Assembly: GCA_009731375.1 (NCBI GenBank)
Contig: BJOX01000004.1
Location: forward strand, 1,917,464 to 1,963,737
Length of the DNA: 46,274 nt
Direction: 5' to 3'
DNA from: Paulinella micropora
Taxonomy: Eukaryota; Cercozoa; Imbricatea; Euglyphida
In this document: in pieces, positions 13,656 to 24,880 of the stretch
How positions within the stretch are numbered: position 1 is the stretch's first letter
Layout of the letters: each line of letters begins with the position of its first letter
Notes under the pieces: generated by a model
What the model was told of the DNA's origin: nothing
What the model saw: the letters and a program-made list of their open reading frames with translations, nothing else
The model's database searches: none
Translations under genes and position numbers: made by a program

Positions 13656-13993
13656 ATTCGAATTTTCCTTTCAAGTGGAAACTGCACACACGAGCTTTGT
13701 GTGCTCTGTCGACAGATCGATTTGAAAGCACCTCCTACAAGGAAGGTACTACTCAACAAACGTGGAAGATCAGAAATCATCAAAAATCACATATGTGGGA
13801 CAGCACCTGTCTTTGCATTTTTTGTGTCGTATTTCTGTTCTTTTACACTCTATGCAGTCGACCAATACAGTATGTGTTTGGTTTTGTTTATGTTAGGGTC
13901 ACCCCCTTATCACACAGCAAGATCATCCTCTTTGCTGCTCATCGTGCTCTACAAATGTACCAACGCTGCCTGGCCTACCCCTGGTGACGTGGA
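13656..13993 (+). other. Ty3 leader region
   Basis: Sequence between the 5' LTR and the Gag-like ORF. A primer binding site beginning TGG, as used by most tRNA-primed elements, is not seen next to the LTR end (ATTCGAATTTTCC follows), so the priming mode is unclear. Confidence 0.5.
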
Positions 13994-15511
13994 ATGTTCG
14001 CCAACTCACGTCACGACGATCCCCTGTCGCGTATTCGGGAGCACAAAAGGAAATGCTTGGACCATTTTACCATACTGTGCGTCTATCATGGTCTTCTGCC
14101 TTCTGAAAAGAAGTTTCTGAATGAAGTGGAGGAAGGTAAATCTACTCCTCTCACTACGGACCTCTCGTGGACGCAGTCAACGCAGTTCAAAGAGGATTTA
14201 TTCACCAACTACTCTGGCGAATACAGGAACGTTCTACTCAACGCAATCAAGGACAACTTGCGGCAAACAAATTTGCTTCATCTACCATTGGTACCGACAC
14301 CATCCCTTACGCTGATGTGCAATCCCAACGTGACGGCCCACGACATCTACCAGGAGTACTTGGGACCTACAGGCTCTGCAGCTCAACAGGAGGCTCTCTG
14401 GAACCAATTGTGTACTCTCATCCCTCTCGAGGTATATGTAAATCATTTACCTATTTCGCCGACTTCGATGCTTGGAGCACCTGGATCACTTCATGGATTG
14501 GTACTTCCAGCCCCTGCAAGCACCCCAGTTACCGTGCCTCCATCGGCACTGATTGGTTTGACGCCAGCAATAGCCCTGGGAAGTATTCCTCCGGGACTTG
14601 CACCGCTGACTCACCCATCAACGAGCCCCACTGCGCCAACTGCACCATCACCGGCTGCAACATCGCCCCCCGTAGCTACCCCACCGTTGGCCTTTACTCC
14701 AGTTACGATGCCCGCAGGTGCAACAGCAATAGCCCCCATTGGTAGGGTACCTCCTATCACCCCCGCCGGTCTGTTCGCCCACCCTGGAAGTCTAGCAAGT
14801 GGAGCGACACCCCTACCACAGCGTGTACCGCATCCATCGCTGGCATCCATCGTGGCATCTCGCCCACCTGCCCCATTGGTCAATCGAGCACTGTCCATGA
14901 CTGACTCAGCTCTCACGTCACCATTTCAACCGATAATTGGCTCTTTTGGACCCAAACCGATTTTGGCTCAATTGACAGCAACTCAGACTGATTCATCAGG
15001 TTCAACCCTCGCTACACTGACGCCAGCACGCCCAATGCCTCGCATAACGCTGGGTACATCAATGCAAGGTAGTAGAATTACACTAAGCCCTCTCATCTCC
15101 ATTGCGGAAGAAGCTTACCCGACCCTGCTCGCTGGCAGTACGAACCCTCCCGTGGAGGACCAAGGTGGAGCCCCTGTGACGGCAACAACCGGTAATGCAA
15201 CAGTGGCGACTCCGGCTCCCGCGAGCTCGTCATCAAGCTCATCTTCAAGCCCGGCATCGAGCTCAACATCGAGCTCGCCTGCAGGTTCGTCACCTGATCA
15301 TCGTCCGGTACGACGATTGCGACTCAGCCACCGGCCCCTTCGACGACCTACTTACGACGGGAGATCCTTTCGGAACTCAACTACTTCAGCAACTGCGGCC
15401 TCATCATTCCGTACTCTTTGGATCGCGCTTTCTTCAACTCATCAGGAGCCATCAACGGTGTCGCGAGCATCAAAGACAAAAAGCGTGTTTGGCGGAGACT
15501 CGCTGAACTAG
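13994..15511 (+). pseudogene. Ty3 Gag-like ORF
   Basis: An open frame of 505 codons from ATG at 13994. The first about 150 residues are mixed and helical-looking and could be a capsid-like region. The middle is a long Pro/Ala/Thr/Ser-rich linker. Near residues 415-435 there is a run of serines. From about 15,200 onward the more protein-like reading moves to other frames: a stretch with KLIFKPGIELNIEL, then one with YFSNCGLIIPYSLDRAFF. I read this as frameshift decay rather than a true C-terminus. Position between the 5' LTR and reverse transcriptase makes Gag the likely role. No CCHC knuckle is visible in this frame. Confidence 0.55.
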
Positions 15512-15984
15512 TCAAAATGGGGAAACATAGTGTGGATCCTGTTAGGTATTCAATAGATACCGTACCATCACTCGACAGCAACCAGTTCGCCTATAATGTC
15601 CCTGACGGCATTTTTGCATGGCAAGCGCTTCATCCCAACAAGACACATCAAGTGTGGTGCAAGTGTGGCTACGGCGATTGCCTTCACATCAACACTACTG
15701 GCTCTACTGGGACACGCAAGCCTAAACCGAAACCAGCTCGACCAGCTTTCAACAGTAGTCTTGGTGGCCACCCCCGTTACAAGAAAAACCGCAAACGCGT
15801 GCAACGTGCTAAGCGGACCCGATATCCGCCGGCCGGCGATGGCAAGCCCATTATGGTCAGACAGCCCCTCGGCCCGTCCAAAACCCGAATTACAAGCCAC
15901 CACAGCATCGTTTTGCGGCTCCAACGCAGCGCCGCCACTTCTACATGTACGCTCGGTCTGGCACCGGACACCAGCAGCAATTGA
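15340..15984 (+). pseudogene. Ty3 Gag C-terminal / pre-Pol region (shifted frame)
   Basis: The frame open through 15984 carries the continuation with LDRAFFNSSGAINGVAS, a Cys cluster (WCKCGYGDCLH, near 15655-15690) and a basic tail rich in Lys/Arg/Pro. The CxC-x4-C-H arrangement could be a degenerate zinc-binding motif, as expected near the Gag nucleocapsid, but it does not match the standard CCHC knuckle. There is no ATG at the frame's start, so it is a continuation of the Gag-like region displaced by an indel. No retroviral-type protease DSG/DTG motif is evident between here and the reverse transcriptase. Confidence 0.45.
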
Positions 15985-16067
15985 ATACCAAACAGGGTCG
16001 GGCGTGACCATCAAGTCTGGAGCCCTCTCCAGACACCGCCCTATTCTTACCGCCGGATCCTTCCACC

Positions 16068-17490
16068 ATGGCTCTTCCCCACCGGGAAGTCACAGTCCTC
16101 GCTGTAAAAGATCCTCCATACTTCGATCCCGCCATGGCGGAGCTCGCTGCAACATGCCCGGACCCGCGCATGCTTTACTGTACGGCAATTATGGTTAGTG
16201 GAACACAGATCACCCCGTGGATTCTCATTTCTGAGAGACTTTGCCGCGACTTTCTAGACAAACAGGCCGCCAAACTTACCGCGCCGCCTGCACCCAAATA
16301 CGCACCTGAAGTCGTCAACTCCGGCCTCACTGCAGAACAACAACGACTTCTATGGGCCCTCCTCGGAGAATTCGACGATGTCTTCCAAGATAAAGCAGGT
16401 GTCTTCAATCACACTGTCGTGTCGCTCATCCTCAAACCGGGAGCTAAACATATTGCGGTGCAATGCCCAAATTGGACTACAGCGGTACACCAATACCTCA
16501 AAGGTTGGGCGATGGACGTTCTTACAGCCGGCCTCTGGTCCATGGCCTCTGCAAATTGCGCCTGGGCTAGTCGAGCCTGCCCCGTAGGAAAGTTTGAAGA
16601 CTTAGCAAAGGAGGTCATCCGCGACATACGCAACGTCTACGACTACCGCGGTGCCAACGACAACCTCCACCTGCCTGTGCCAGGTTTACCCAACCCGGAT
16701 CAATACCGCGAACGCATCTCGGGATGGCACGATCTCAGCTCTATCGACATGATCGACGGCTTCACGCATCTGAGACTCAATCCAGATGACGGTAGCCGCG
16801 ATATTCTCGCTGTTTGGACACCCTTAGGACTCCTAGTTCCTAATTTTATGCCTCGTGTTCACCGCGCCCCGGGAGACTTTCAACGCGCTATGGATAAGTC
16901 CTTCAACCATCTGGACTTTTGGAATAAATCCGCTTCGGCCTACCTCGACGACGTCACAGACGGCTCCAACGACTTCGATACCCATCTTCGCGAGCTCCGA
17001 TGCATCTTTCAGGCTATGCGAGACTCCGGCCTCCACGGTTCGGCGTGGAAACTACGCTTAGGCTATCGCCAGCTCAACATTCTGGGCAAACGCTGCAGCA
17101 AGAAAGGTATTGCCACAGATTCTTCCAAGGTCGACGCTATTCTCAAGCTGGCCGACCCATCCAACGTTTCTGAAGACTGATCAGGTATGACCAACTTCAT
17201 CCAAGCCCATATCCCTGACTATTCCCGATTAGTGGCACCCCTGACCAATCTTCTCAAATCCACTCACGCTCGGCCCTCCGGTGCCCCTTACCTGACCCGA
17301 GATGAGCGGAAATGCATGAAGAAGCTCCACCGTGTCCTCACCACGCTCCCAATTCTGGTGAAGTATGAGCCGTCGCAACGACTCTACCTCCGGACGGATG
17401 CAAACTAGATCGGCATTGGCGGCGCACTTCATAATGGCCCAGAGCGCAACGCTCCGGTCATCCAGTACTCTCCCAGAAGCTTACAAACAC
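16068..17490 (+). pseudogene. Ty3 reverse transcriptase and start of RNase H
   Basis: This would copy element RNA into DNA in the cytoplasmic particle. In the frame starting at 16068 the pre-RT segment (LTAEQQRLLWALLGEFDDVF, residues about 88-107) is typical of Ty3 pol. Reverse transcriptase motifs follow: VYDYRGAN (about 191-198), SSIDMIDGF (about 225) with the first catalytic Asp, and YLDDV (about 292) with the catalytic Asp pair. In-frame stops interrupt at 17178-17180 (TGA) and 17406-17408 (TAG), after which the same frame continues into RNase H (RTDAN before the stop, then IGIGGALHN). The frame is lost near 17,490. The protein is clearly inactive as it stands. Confidence 0.85.
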
Positions 17491-18316
17491 GCAAACACGA
17501 TGGGCGACCTACGTTCGTGAAGCCTACGGCGTCATCTACGGTATTCAACAGTGCCGCTACTACATCGATGCCAGCGACCACGAACTCACCATCGTCACAG
17601 ATCACCGTCCCCTTTTGTGGCTATGGCACGCTCGCAGCCCCATGGTCGTCAACTGGGTTCTGGAGCACCTTCAGACGATTCGATTCAAAGTCGAATACCT
17701 ACCAGGTAAGCAAAACCAACTCCCCGACGGTCTCTCACGTGTCCCTAGCATCGCCCCCGGCCAGCTCACCCTGATTGTCGAAGCCGAGGCGACTCTCCAG
17801 CTCTTATCCACCATTCTGGCACCCCGAGCAGGCTCTACCCTTTGGTTAGCAGTTGAAGGCACGCACGCAGCCCTGGATACCCGTCTCAAGTCCCTATCTT
17901 GCCGGATCCTCCGCGGCGGCCCCACTCTACGTAGCATTCAAGCCCCATGGGACTTGGCCATTGTCATTCCCTCTGCTGAACGCTCCCCGATGGTTGCCCG
18001 CGATATGTTTGCCCTCCGCAAGCCCTTCGCACTGCTCATGCCTCAAGACTTGGTTCATTGCGTCCCCGATGAAACTCTTCCACAGACAATCGTCGAGCAA
18101 TGCCGCAAGATTTTATTCCTTGACGACAACCTCGTCTGGCTCGTACATGGACTCGGAATTGAATGGAGCAACACTATATCTATCCTCTCGTTGCTACATC
18201 GCATGCACAGCGCGTTACACGCCAGCAAATCATCAACGCACAACGACAGGACAGTTTCACGGTCCCTCTCTGGACAGAAGACGTCATCTCTGTCTCAGCC
18301 GGCTCAGCCGAACTAA
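17491..18316 (+). pseudogene. Ty3 RNase H and connection region
   Basis: After a frameshift near 17,490-17,500 the RNase H domain resumes with YVREAYGVIYGI (catalytic Glu context) and TDHRPLLWLWH (catalytic Asp context), then FKVEYLPGKQNQLPDGLSR. This last stretch is the hallmark end of gypsy RNase H (V.YIPGK.N..AD.LSR), with the usual Ala-Asp replaced by Pro-Asp. The frame stays open through a poorly conserved linker to 18316. The linker ends in Ser/Thr-rich, out-of-frame-looking sequence, so a second frameshift lies near 18,160-18,240. Confidence 0.8.
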
Positions 18317-19876
18317 TCCTCCGACAAGGTATCGCAGTCACCGTTGACCCCGATCAATCTTCAGTCAAGGTTTATATCCCAGAAGAGCTACGCCGTCCCC
18401 TCATCAATTATGCCCACCTCATGCAGAACCACGCCAAGGCGCCGACACTCGTCCCCTTTATCAAGGAGCGCTACATTTGGTTCCGCACAGACGGTACGGA
18501 TATCATGCATCATGACGACCTCGCCGCCCTCCGTGACTGCCACTTTTGCCAACTAGTCCACGCCCGCCTGACCCTTAACCACGGCCGATATTTATCGCTC
18601 ACATGGACGCATCAAGGACAGGGCATCGGCCTCGATCACGTTCACATCGGCATCCCCGGCGTCACCTTTCAGTACATACTGACCATCGTCGATCTTTTCT
18701 CGGGATTTCTTCAATTTATCCCATGCGTCTCCACATCCGCGGAAGAAACAGTGAACTTATCCTCAACCGATGGGCCTACATCTTTGGTTTTCCGGAGTCC
18801 ATCTTTTCCGATTATCAAATATTAGTTCTTTCGTTGGCACGTTGGCCAAACAATTTTGCAGCGTAGCCGGCCTCGAATGGCTCACCACCGCGCCCTACTC
18901 GCATCATCAACTCGGCTACGTTGAATGCCGCCACAAAGCTATCCGCACGGCTATCCAGTCTCTCCCTAAGGCAGAAAAGACCAACTGGCCCAGCATCATC
19001 CCTTCTCTCTCCTTCGCTCAGAACACATACGTATCTACAGCAACCGGCACAACTGCCTTTGAAGGAATGCTCGCCCGCAAGCCCCGCTGCATGTTGGACT
19101 TCTTCGACTCGCCGGAGATTGTTAATGCCCGCGCTACCGCTTCTAGCGCCGCCCTCGACGCATCACCGACACTGTCCATACAGTCGGTCGAACAGATCGC
19201 ACTGTTGAACAGCGCCCGCACCGCTGTCACAACTTATGTCAGCGCGTACACCACCGTTACCCGCGCCCGGTCCGTCGCTCAAAAGAATAAAGGCCGCCGC
19301 AAGGCTGTCCAGGCATGGAAAGTAAACGACACAGTCTCCGTCTACCGCCCCAAGCCTTCCAAGCAAGGAATTCCAGCCTCCTCCGTTCTTCAGTTCAACG
19401 GCCCCTACACCGTCGTTGAGCAGGTCAGCTCCAACTGCTTCAAGCTGCATCATCTCAAGACCAACAAGGTACTGAAACGCATCGACCGCTCACACCTCGC
19501 TCCGTATACTGCACCCACTGACGGTCTTGCCCCGCTCAACACAGTCGCAGTAGACGATCACGACGACGACTCAGTCAACTACACCATCGGGGAAGTCGTA
19601 GCATTCATCGACCGCGATCAGGTTAAACTTGGCATCGTTTTAGACGAGGACCCAGAGAACGAGAAAAACGACCTCGTAGTTCACAGCTCGGTACGACCTC
19701 AGACAAGAACCCTCTCTTCCGTCCCATCTACGAAGACACAAAGGACCAAACAACTATCCAACGCTGGGGTAGTCCCTTGGCCCACTGGAAGCAAGCGAGG
19801 GCAAGCTGCGCCAGCTTACCGAGCGGCTCCAAGAGTCCGAGGAACAGAAGGCCGCCCTCGAGAAAAAACACGCTGA
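18163..19876 (+). pseudogene. Ty3 integrase (HHCC, DDE core, GPY/F)
   Basis: Integrase would insert the DNA copy into the genome. The zinc-finger region lies at about 18,395-18,560 (YAHLMQNHAKAP, then DCHFCQLVHAR). The core starts with GLDHVHIGIPGV, giving the first Asp, followed by VDLFSGFLQFIP. A frameshift near 18,740-18,830 splits the core. The second Asp is visible as FGFPESIFSD in another frame, and the Glu in GYVECRHKAIRT after the frame moves to that of 18770-19876. The C-terminal GPY/F module is present (FNGPYTVVEQV..CFKL, about 19,390-19,445, then RSHLAPY). No chromodomain is seen. Confidence 0.85.
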
Positions 19877-20102
19877 CTACAAGGAAAGGGCCAACGCGCT
19901 GTTCCAAAAGGACCTTTTCTTCGACACAACAAACGATCAAGTCGTTCATCGGCATATCGAGTGGCGCTCTCACAAGACCAACAAAGACAAAGGCCGACTT
20001 CCTGCCAGCGTTCTTAAGCGTCTCAAAGGCCCTCTCATCACCGGCGAATCCTTCCCACTTCATATCTTCCAGAAGGGTAAGCAAGCTACATCGAAGGAAT
20101 AA
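19780..20102 (+). pseudogene. Ty3 pol C-terminal tail, coiled-coil-like
   Basis: In a further frame (stop TAA at 20100-20102) there is a charged heptad-like segment (RQLTERLQESEEQKAALEKK) followed by a basic tail. It follows the GPY/F module after one more frame change and could be the native C-terminus of Pol. Function unknown. Confidence 0.45.
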
Positions 20103-20678
20103 CCACCTCAACACTCTCAAGTGGGTTTTACCCATCGTACCGGCTTCACCCGCCACAGCCCAGCGCTTTTCCCACTTGGCCCGCCATCGTCCTTAGACAA
20201 GCTACGCCACGACCAGAGTATCCCTGTAAGTCCTTGGTCGCCTTTTATGCCTGCAGGTCAACAATCATCCTCATCGAATCTGAACACCTCAGTGATTATA
20301 TTGGCATGGCATAATTGGTGCATTAAATTTGGTTCATCTCGGCTGTGCGATACATGGCCACCTAGCTTCATACAGCTCGACGTCAGCTTCCCGATAATTA
20401 TCAACGCATCGCTACTGCGCCTTGTCTCAGTTCCGCTTCCGCACCCCGATATCCGGCCCCGGCTGATCTCCGTCTACACTGCGCTACACATCGGCGCACT
20501 TCTTTTTCATCCTCCTCCTGTTTAAAGAAACTCATCTTTCTCTTTTCTCCTACTTTTTTTTCTGAGACAAGTCACTGACCAATCGTTAGTCACTCACTCT
20601 GTACGCAACTCTACTCAACCGTTAGGACTGGGGGGGGGGGGGGGGGGGGGGGGGAGAGGGGGAGAGGGAGAGAGGGAG
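20103..20678 (+). other. Ty3 3' untranslated region
   Basis: Sequence between the Pol end and the G-rich tract. A frame at 20121-20525 is open, but it has no recognised domain and no envelope-type signal or membrane segment that I can defend. Confidence 0.45.
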
Positions 20679-20740
20679 NNNNNNNNNNNNNNNNNNNNNN
20701 NNNNNNNNNNNGGGGGGGGGGGGGGGGGGGGGAAGGAGCT
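20628..20740 (+). other. G-rich tract with gap and polypurine tract
   Basis: Poly-G and GA runs with 33 N (20679-20711), ending GGGAAGGAGCT directly before the 3' LTR. The purine run is where a polypurine tract for plus-strand priming should lie. The very long poly-G suggests expansion of that tract. Confidence 0.6.
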
Positions 20741-21329
20741 ATCAGACTGAGCACTTTAACGACCGGCCAAAACCACTACCGTTGAAATTTTACTTTTTTG
20801 ACCGACCTGTTAGATTCTCCTCTGCAAGACGTTTCGACTTCACTAACTAGCTTTCGAGGAATGACTTCAAACGATTTAATCAAAGTTTTACAGCAAATGC
20901 CAGTTTCCCCCCTCTCGGCTGCCTTTTGCCCCGATTTCCCGAAAATCACCATTTACGGTGAAATTTAGCGACAACAGTCAAGAGAATTGAAAAATCATTT
21001 TTGCCTCACAATCTAGGTTTTCACATCAATCTCCCAAATGAAAATCTCGGACTTCCACTTGAACACTAATGACTTGAACTTGAAGCCACCTTCAAGTACA
21101 TTGTACATTTAACTTCAAGTGTCGCCTAACAGCTACTCACAATCTACGTTCAACCAAGATCGTACTTTGCATGCAAACCAGTAGAAATCAACGTAAATAA
21201 ACAAAGTGACCTCTCAGCTATTTACTGGTATTTCACCTACACTTAGGATTTAGGTATGTTTGCAGCCATAGAGTCTTTTAATAAGAGTTCGTTGTGTATT
21301 TATCCCTTGGGGTTGTATCCAAACTCACA
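20741..21329 (+). repeat. Ty3 3' LTR
   Basis: Direct copy of 13060-13655, with the same ATCAGACTGAGCAC start and CCAAACTCACA end. It is followed by ATTGT (21330-21334), the right target duplication. Confidence 0.9.
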
Positions 21330-21430
21330 ATTGTTAAATTCTTCAAGGTTGTAAGTCGCAAGCCGGTAGGAGGGGGACGCACCGAGTGCCGGTTGAAGAC
21401 GGGAAGAAATTGCGATGGATTTTGTCCATT
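21330..21430 (+). repeat. Right ATTGT duplication and copia 5' LTR, right part
   Basis: Starting TTAAATTCTTCAAGGTTG, this aligns with the end of the 3' LTR (about 28976-29076), including GCAAGCCGGTAGGAGG and GTGCCGGTTGAAGACGGG. It ends near TTGTCCATT, where the two LTR copies diverge. Confidence 0.88.
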
Positions 21431-22440
21431 AGGTTATGTGCCTTGGAGCGTTTCTGTGCTAACGGATCACAGACGAAGACCTTCGTTCAAGGGGTGTTGG
21501 GATCTACTTTAAGTGACCCCTTACAGGAAAGCGCGCATTTCAAATTGCCGTGCCTACAACTGATCACTGTAGACACTTCCCACGATCTGCTCTGCTTGTG
21601 TGCAGCGGAAGGGCAAGGTGATAGACCGGAGAGACAAGACTGACAGACAGAGGGTTGCACCGTATCGTTCAAATTGAGCGAGTGGGGGTGTGCATCTGAA
21701 AGGTTTTTGTTCTTGTCAAGGGGGTGTGCTGAACATGTTTGTATCCTTGCTTAGAAGGACACACTGGCATACGATTTCTTGCGCTCAAATGCTACAAGCC
21801 GGGTGTGTTGAACGTGTTTGTTTCCTTGCTTAGAAGGACACACAGGTACATCAGTTTGTTGTGCTCATTATAGCAAGTGGACGTGGTGAGACTGTACACC
21901 CTGAAAGGCCAGCGTTGGGCAAGTGTGTGAAGTGTCAAGGGACCGTTTAGGTAGGTGTACGAAAACAACTACAAAGCTCAGTAGGTTGGATAACTGACTT
22001 TGCAAATAGGACTCATAGTGGACGGAAGGCTGTCGTAGGTGATAGCTGATGTGGTCTCTGTGGAGTCTGAGTGAAATAGTCAGTGATAGCACACGTAGGT
22101 GAAGAGAGAGAGCATAAAGGGAGGTGTGGCAGCTTAAAACACTATACTGTGTAGAGTGTGTGTGAGCCTGCTGGTGTCATTTGAAGTGTCCTCTCTGTGT
22201 GGGCGTGTGTGTGATTGCTTGCCTGTGTCTGCGCCATCAGAACAGAGTGAGCAAGATGTGACTCTATCCCTATTTTACAAGTAGAGAGCATAGCTGTGTG
22301 CTGTGTGAGAGAGTGTGTAAGCTGAGTGTGTGTCTGGTCGAGACAGACTGTAGTTAGAAATTGCTACTAGTAAGACATACAACAAGATCACATTCACTAG
22401 TAAAGAAGCATGTGTCCTGCTTCATAGACAGGTAGTCTAA
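21431..22440 (+). other. copia leader with an imperfect tandem duplication
   Basis: No coding frame is supported. A unit of about 80 bp is present twice (about 21,719-21,798 and 21,800-21,877), sharing CCTTGCTTAGAAGGACACAC. The rest is rich in GTGTG and GAG motifs. This is the usual place for the primer binding site and packaging signals, neither of which I can identify. Confidence 0.55.
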
Positions 22441-23761
22441 AGCTGCCATGCTAAGGCTCCTAAGGAAGTATTACAAGATACAGCCGCGCATAAGCAATAC
22501 GTCCACCGGGAGAACGTACTAGGAATACAACTTAAGGGTAGGGAAGTGTCTTCCTTCATCCTAGCTTGGGGAGAAGTGGCCGAGCTGAACGATTAGGCAG
22601 ACTTAGATGATGAAGTGGTGACGGAATACTTTGAGGGCAAAACAAAGGGTCCTACTCGTCTGTTGCCGATGCTCAACACAAAACCGTCTGCTCAAAACTT
22701 AGATGAGGTGTTAGGGGTAGATGGAGGACAGAAAACCCCAACCAAGCTTTATAAACCGGTGTTCAGCAGTCCGAAGGAGGAGGAAGCCACAAAGAGTGAA
22801 GAAGGAAAGGAAGAAGGAGCGGAAGACCGTGACACTCCCGACCTCTACTCTAGTGGGTATGCTAGCACGGACAAACCTAGGCTGTCAGCTGGGGGCTCAG
22901 ACTCAAAGGGCGACGGCAAGAGTGGGGCCTCCCGAGGACGGACCCCTCTAAGGACACTATCCCACTAGGTGGTATTGATCATGCTCGCGCACTGACACGA
23001 CAGGTGATGGCCTATGACGCTAGTATATTTGCAAAGATGAGCAAGCAAAAGGAAAGAGTGTTCAATATCATTTTTGATATGCTCGGTGGTGGGGCCAAGA
23101 GCCTAGTGCGTGACTTAGCCGATCCGGAACGTCTGACCTTTGGTCAGAACCCAAAGGCTCTATGGGATAGGTTGCAAGCCCGGTATAAGAAAGCAGAATC
23201 AGCCGACGTCCAGGATAAGGTGAAGGAGCTGAATGACTTCCTCTTTACTCACTAGTAAGCAGCAGTACGTCGGACAGTGCGTTGACCTGAACGCTAGGAG
23301 AGACTGGTTGGCAGACTACAGCCAAGCCCCAACCGATAACCGGCTTCAACAAAGAGTGAAGGACGCTTTAGTGGGTCCAAAACAGTCTGACTCTAGAGTG
23401 AAGAAAGCATGGCAGGTATGGGTGGAGATGGCTGAGCTGAACCGGAAGCAGTTCAAATGAGAACTTCGCCACATGGTGGAAGTTTGTGCAGGAGCGAGCC
23501 CTAGCATTGGACAAGAAGTTTGACCGGGCCAAAGTGACTAGTTCCCTCGAAAAGGGTTTGGCTGCCCGGAAGGCCGGGAAAGGTAAGTCCAGAGACGAGT
23601 GCTGGATCTTCAGCAAAGAGGGCAAGTGCACTCGCGGTGCCTCGTGTCGTTACCTCCATGCTGGGGGAAAGGTGAGGGGTGTGTGTTTCCTTTGGGATAA
23701 GCAGGGGGAGTGTAGGTGGGCAGACAAGTGTAAGTTTGAGCACGACCCGACCAAAGCCTAA
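22441..23761 (+). pseudogene. copia Gag-like region with paired CCCH zinc fingers
   Basis: A Gag-like reading is spread over several frames. The N-terminal part (22441-22968, with an internal stop near 22593) is acidic and Lys/Glu rich. Next comes a UBN2-like Gag segment (23004-23255) with GAKSLVRDLADPERLTFG and ALWDRLQARYKKAESADVQD, continued after a frameshift at 23233-23460 and again at 23486-23761. The last frame holds two Cx8Cx5Cx3H fingers (CWIFSKEGKCTRGASCRYLH and CFLWDKQGECRWADKCKFEH, about 23,600-23,750), a CCCH arrangement more usual in RNA-binding cellular proteins than in copia Gag. The frame stops at 23759-23761. Confidence 0.75.
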
Positions 23762-24880
23762 AAGACTCCCTCCAAGCCGGCGGACAACACTAAGGGTGAT
23801 AAGAGCAAGAAGAGCGCCAAGAGCAAGGGTCCCAAGTGTTACAACTTTTTCGAAAGGGGACATGTCGCCGGTAAGTGCACCAAGGGGACATGTCGCCGGT
23901 AAGTGCACCAAGGGGACATGTCGCCGGTAAGTGCACCAAGGGGACATGTCGCCGGTAAGTGCACCAAGTGCCGGGTGTGCGGGGGTAAGCACAAACTAAG
24001 CAAGTGCCCGGACAAAGGCAAAAAAGAGAAAGGGGAGGCGGCCAAGGGCTCTGATGGGGATAGTTGTGAAGACTCTGAGGAGGAGGGATCTGGGGTGGCC
24101 TTAGCAAAGATTGTAAAGTTCTTAACCGGAAAATCAAAAGACAAAGCACTCATGGCCAAATACGGAGGCGATCACCTCCCCGAGCCGGTCCTACCCCCGG
24201 AGGACAAGAACAGTTTAGAAATACTTCTAGAGGACGACGCTGACATTGATAAGATGAATGAGGGTCGGTGTCATGGAGTGGCGGAGGGAAAGGGTAGGTG
24301 CTTAGCAAGCTTGAAGGACCTTGAGTCTAAGTTCAATAGCATGAGGATTAAGGCAGCCACCCTGATAGATAGCAACTATTGCGTTGAACACCAGTACCAG
24401 CTGAAAAAGCAAGAAAAAGACAATACCTTACGCGTGTGGGCCGCCGACATGGCGCGACGGGATCATCTGCCCCTCATGTGTGAGATGGGAGAGAGGGGTT
24501 TGGAAGCACAGATCAAGAGTGGGAGCCACCCCTTGATGGTTGAGGCCATCGTACATTATGAAGCAGCGAGGCGTGGGATCCCTTGGAACCGGTCACTCCT
24601 CCCTATCATCCACTATGCTAAGCCCCATGTCCCCGGGCAGTTTACAGAGTGGATTGTAAATCGGCAGCCCATAACGTGGGAAGCGTCCGGAGTCCCCTCG
24701 TGGCGGAAGGTGTACCGCCTACATGAACCCCATGCCGGTGCCCAAGCCAAGCAAATGTACTTTCGGGGTGGGATGTCCCCCTCTCGTGGGGAGTCGTGCT
24801 TCAACAAGAAGCAAAGGTACCGGTACAAGAACAAGAGCCGAGGGGTACTCCGCCCCGTCCGGTGGTGCTCGCCCACGTAG
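23762..24880 (+). pseudogene. copia Gag C-terminal region, knuckle broken by repeat expansion
   Basis: Continuing in the frame of the CCCH fingers after the TAA, there is a basic stretch and then a CCHC-like knuckle (CYNFFERGHVAGKC). A 28-bp unit that encodes this knuckle is repeated four times, and the second unit supplies an in-frame TAA at 23900-23902. Because three extra units add 84 bp, the frame is restored downstream (KCRVCGGKHKLSKC). The following region (about 24,000-24,880) is an acidic linker and a mixed domain I do not recognise (for example WAADMARRDHLPLMCEMGER). It may be Gag-proximal or an extra domain of this copia lineage. Confidence 0.65.
23856..23967. repeat. Four perfect 28-bp tandem units in copia Gag
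   Basis: The unit begins GGGGACATGTCGCCGGTAAG and ends TGCACCAA. Units lie at 23856-23883, 23884-23911, 23912-23939 and 23940-23967. They appear identical, so the expansion is recent or homogenised. Confidence 0.95.

Larger units (their letters stand above)
13060..21329 (+). mobile_element. Ty3/gypsy LTR retrotransposon nested in the copia 5' LTR
   Basis: About 8.27 kb between two direct LTRs of roughly 590 bp, with flanking ATTGT duplications. Coding order is Gag-like, reverse transcriptase, RNase H, integrase, which is the Ty3/gypsy order. A G/A-rich polypurine tract lies directly before the 3' LTR. Several stops and frameshifts disrupt pol, and the LTRs differ by scattered substitutions and small indels (for example a 9-base difference near the TTTCG segment). 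It is therefore an inactive copy, younger than its copia host. Confidence 0.92.

Noticed and set aside
20121-20525. 134-codon frame after Ty3 integrase as a possible envelope gene
   Set aside because: No signal peptide, membrane anchor or glycoprotein pattern. It lies in the 3' region of a decayed element.
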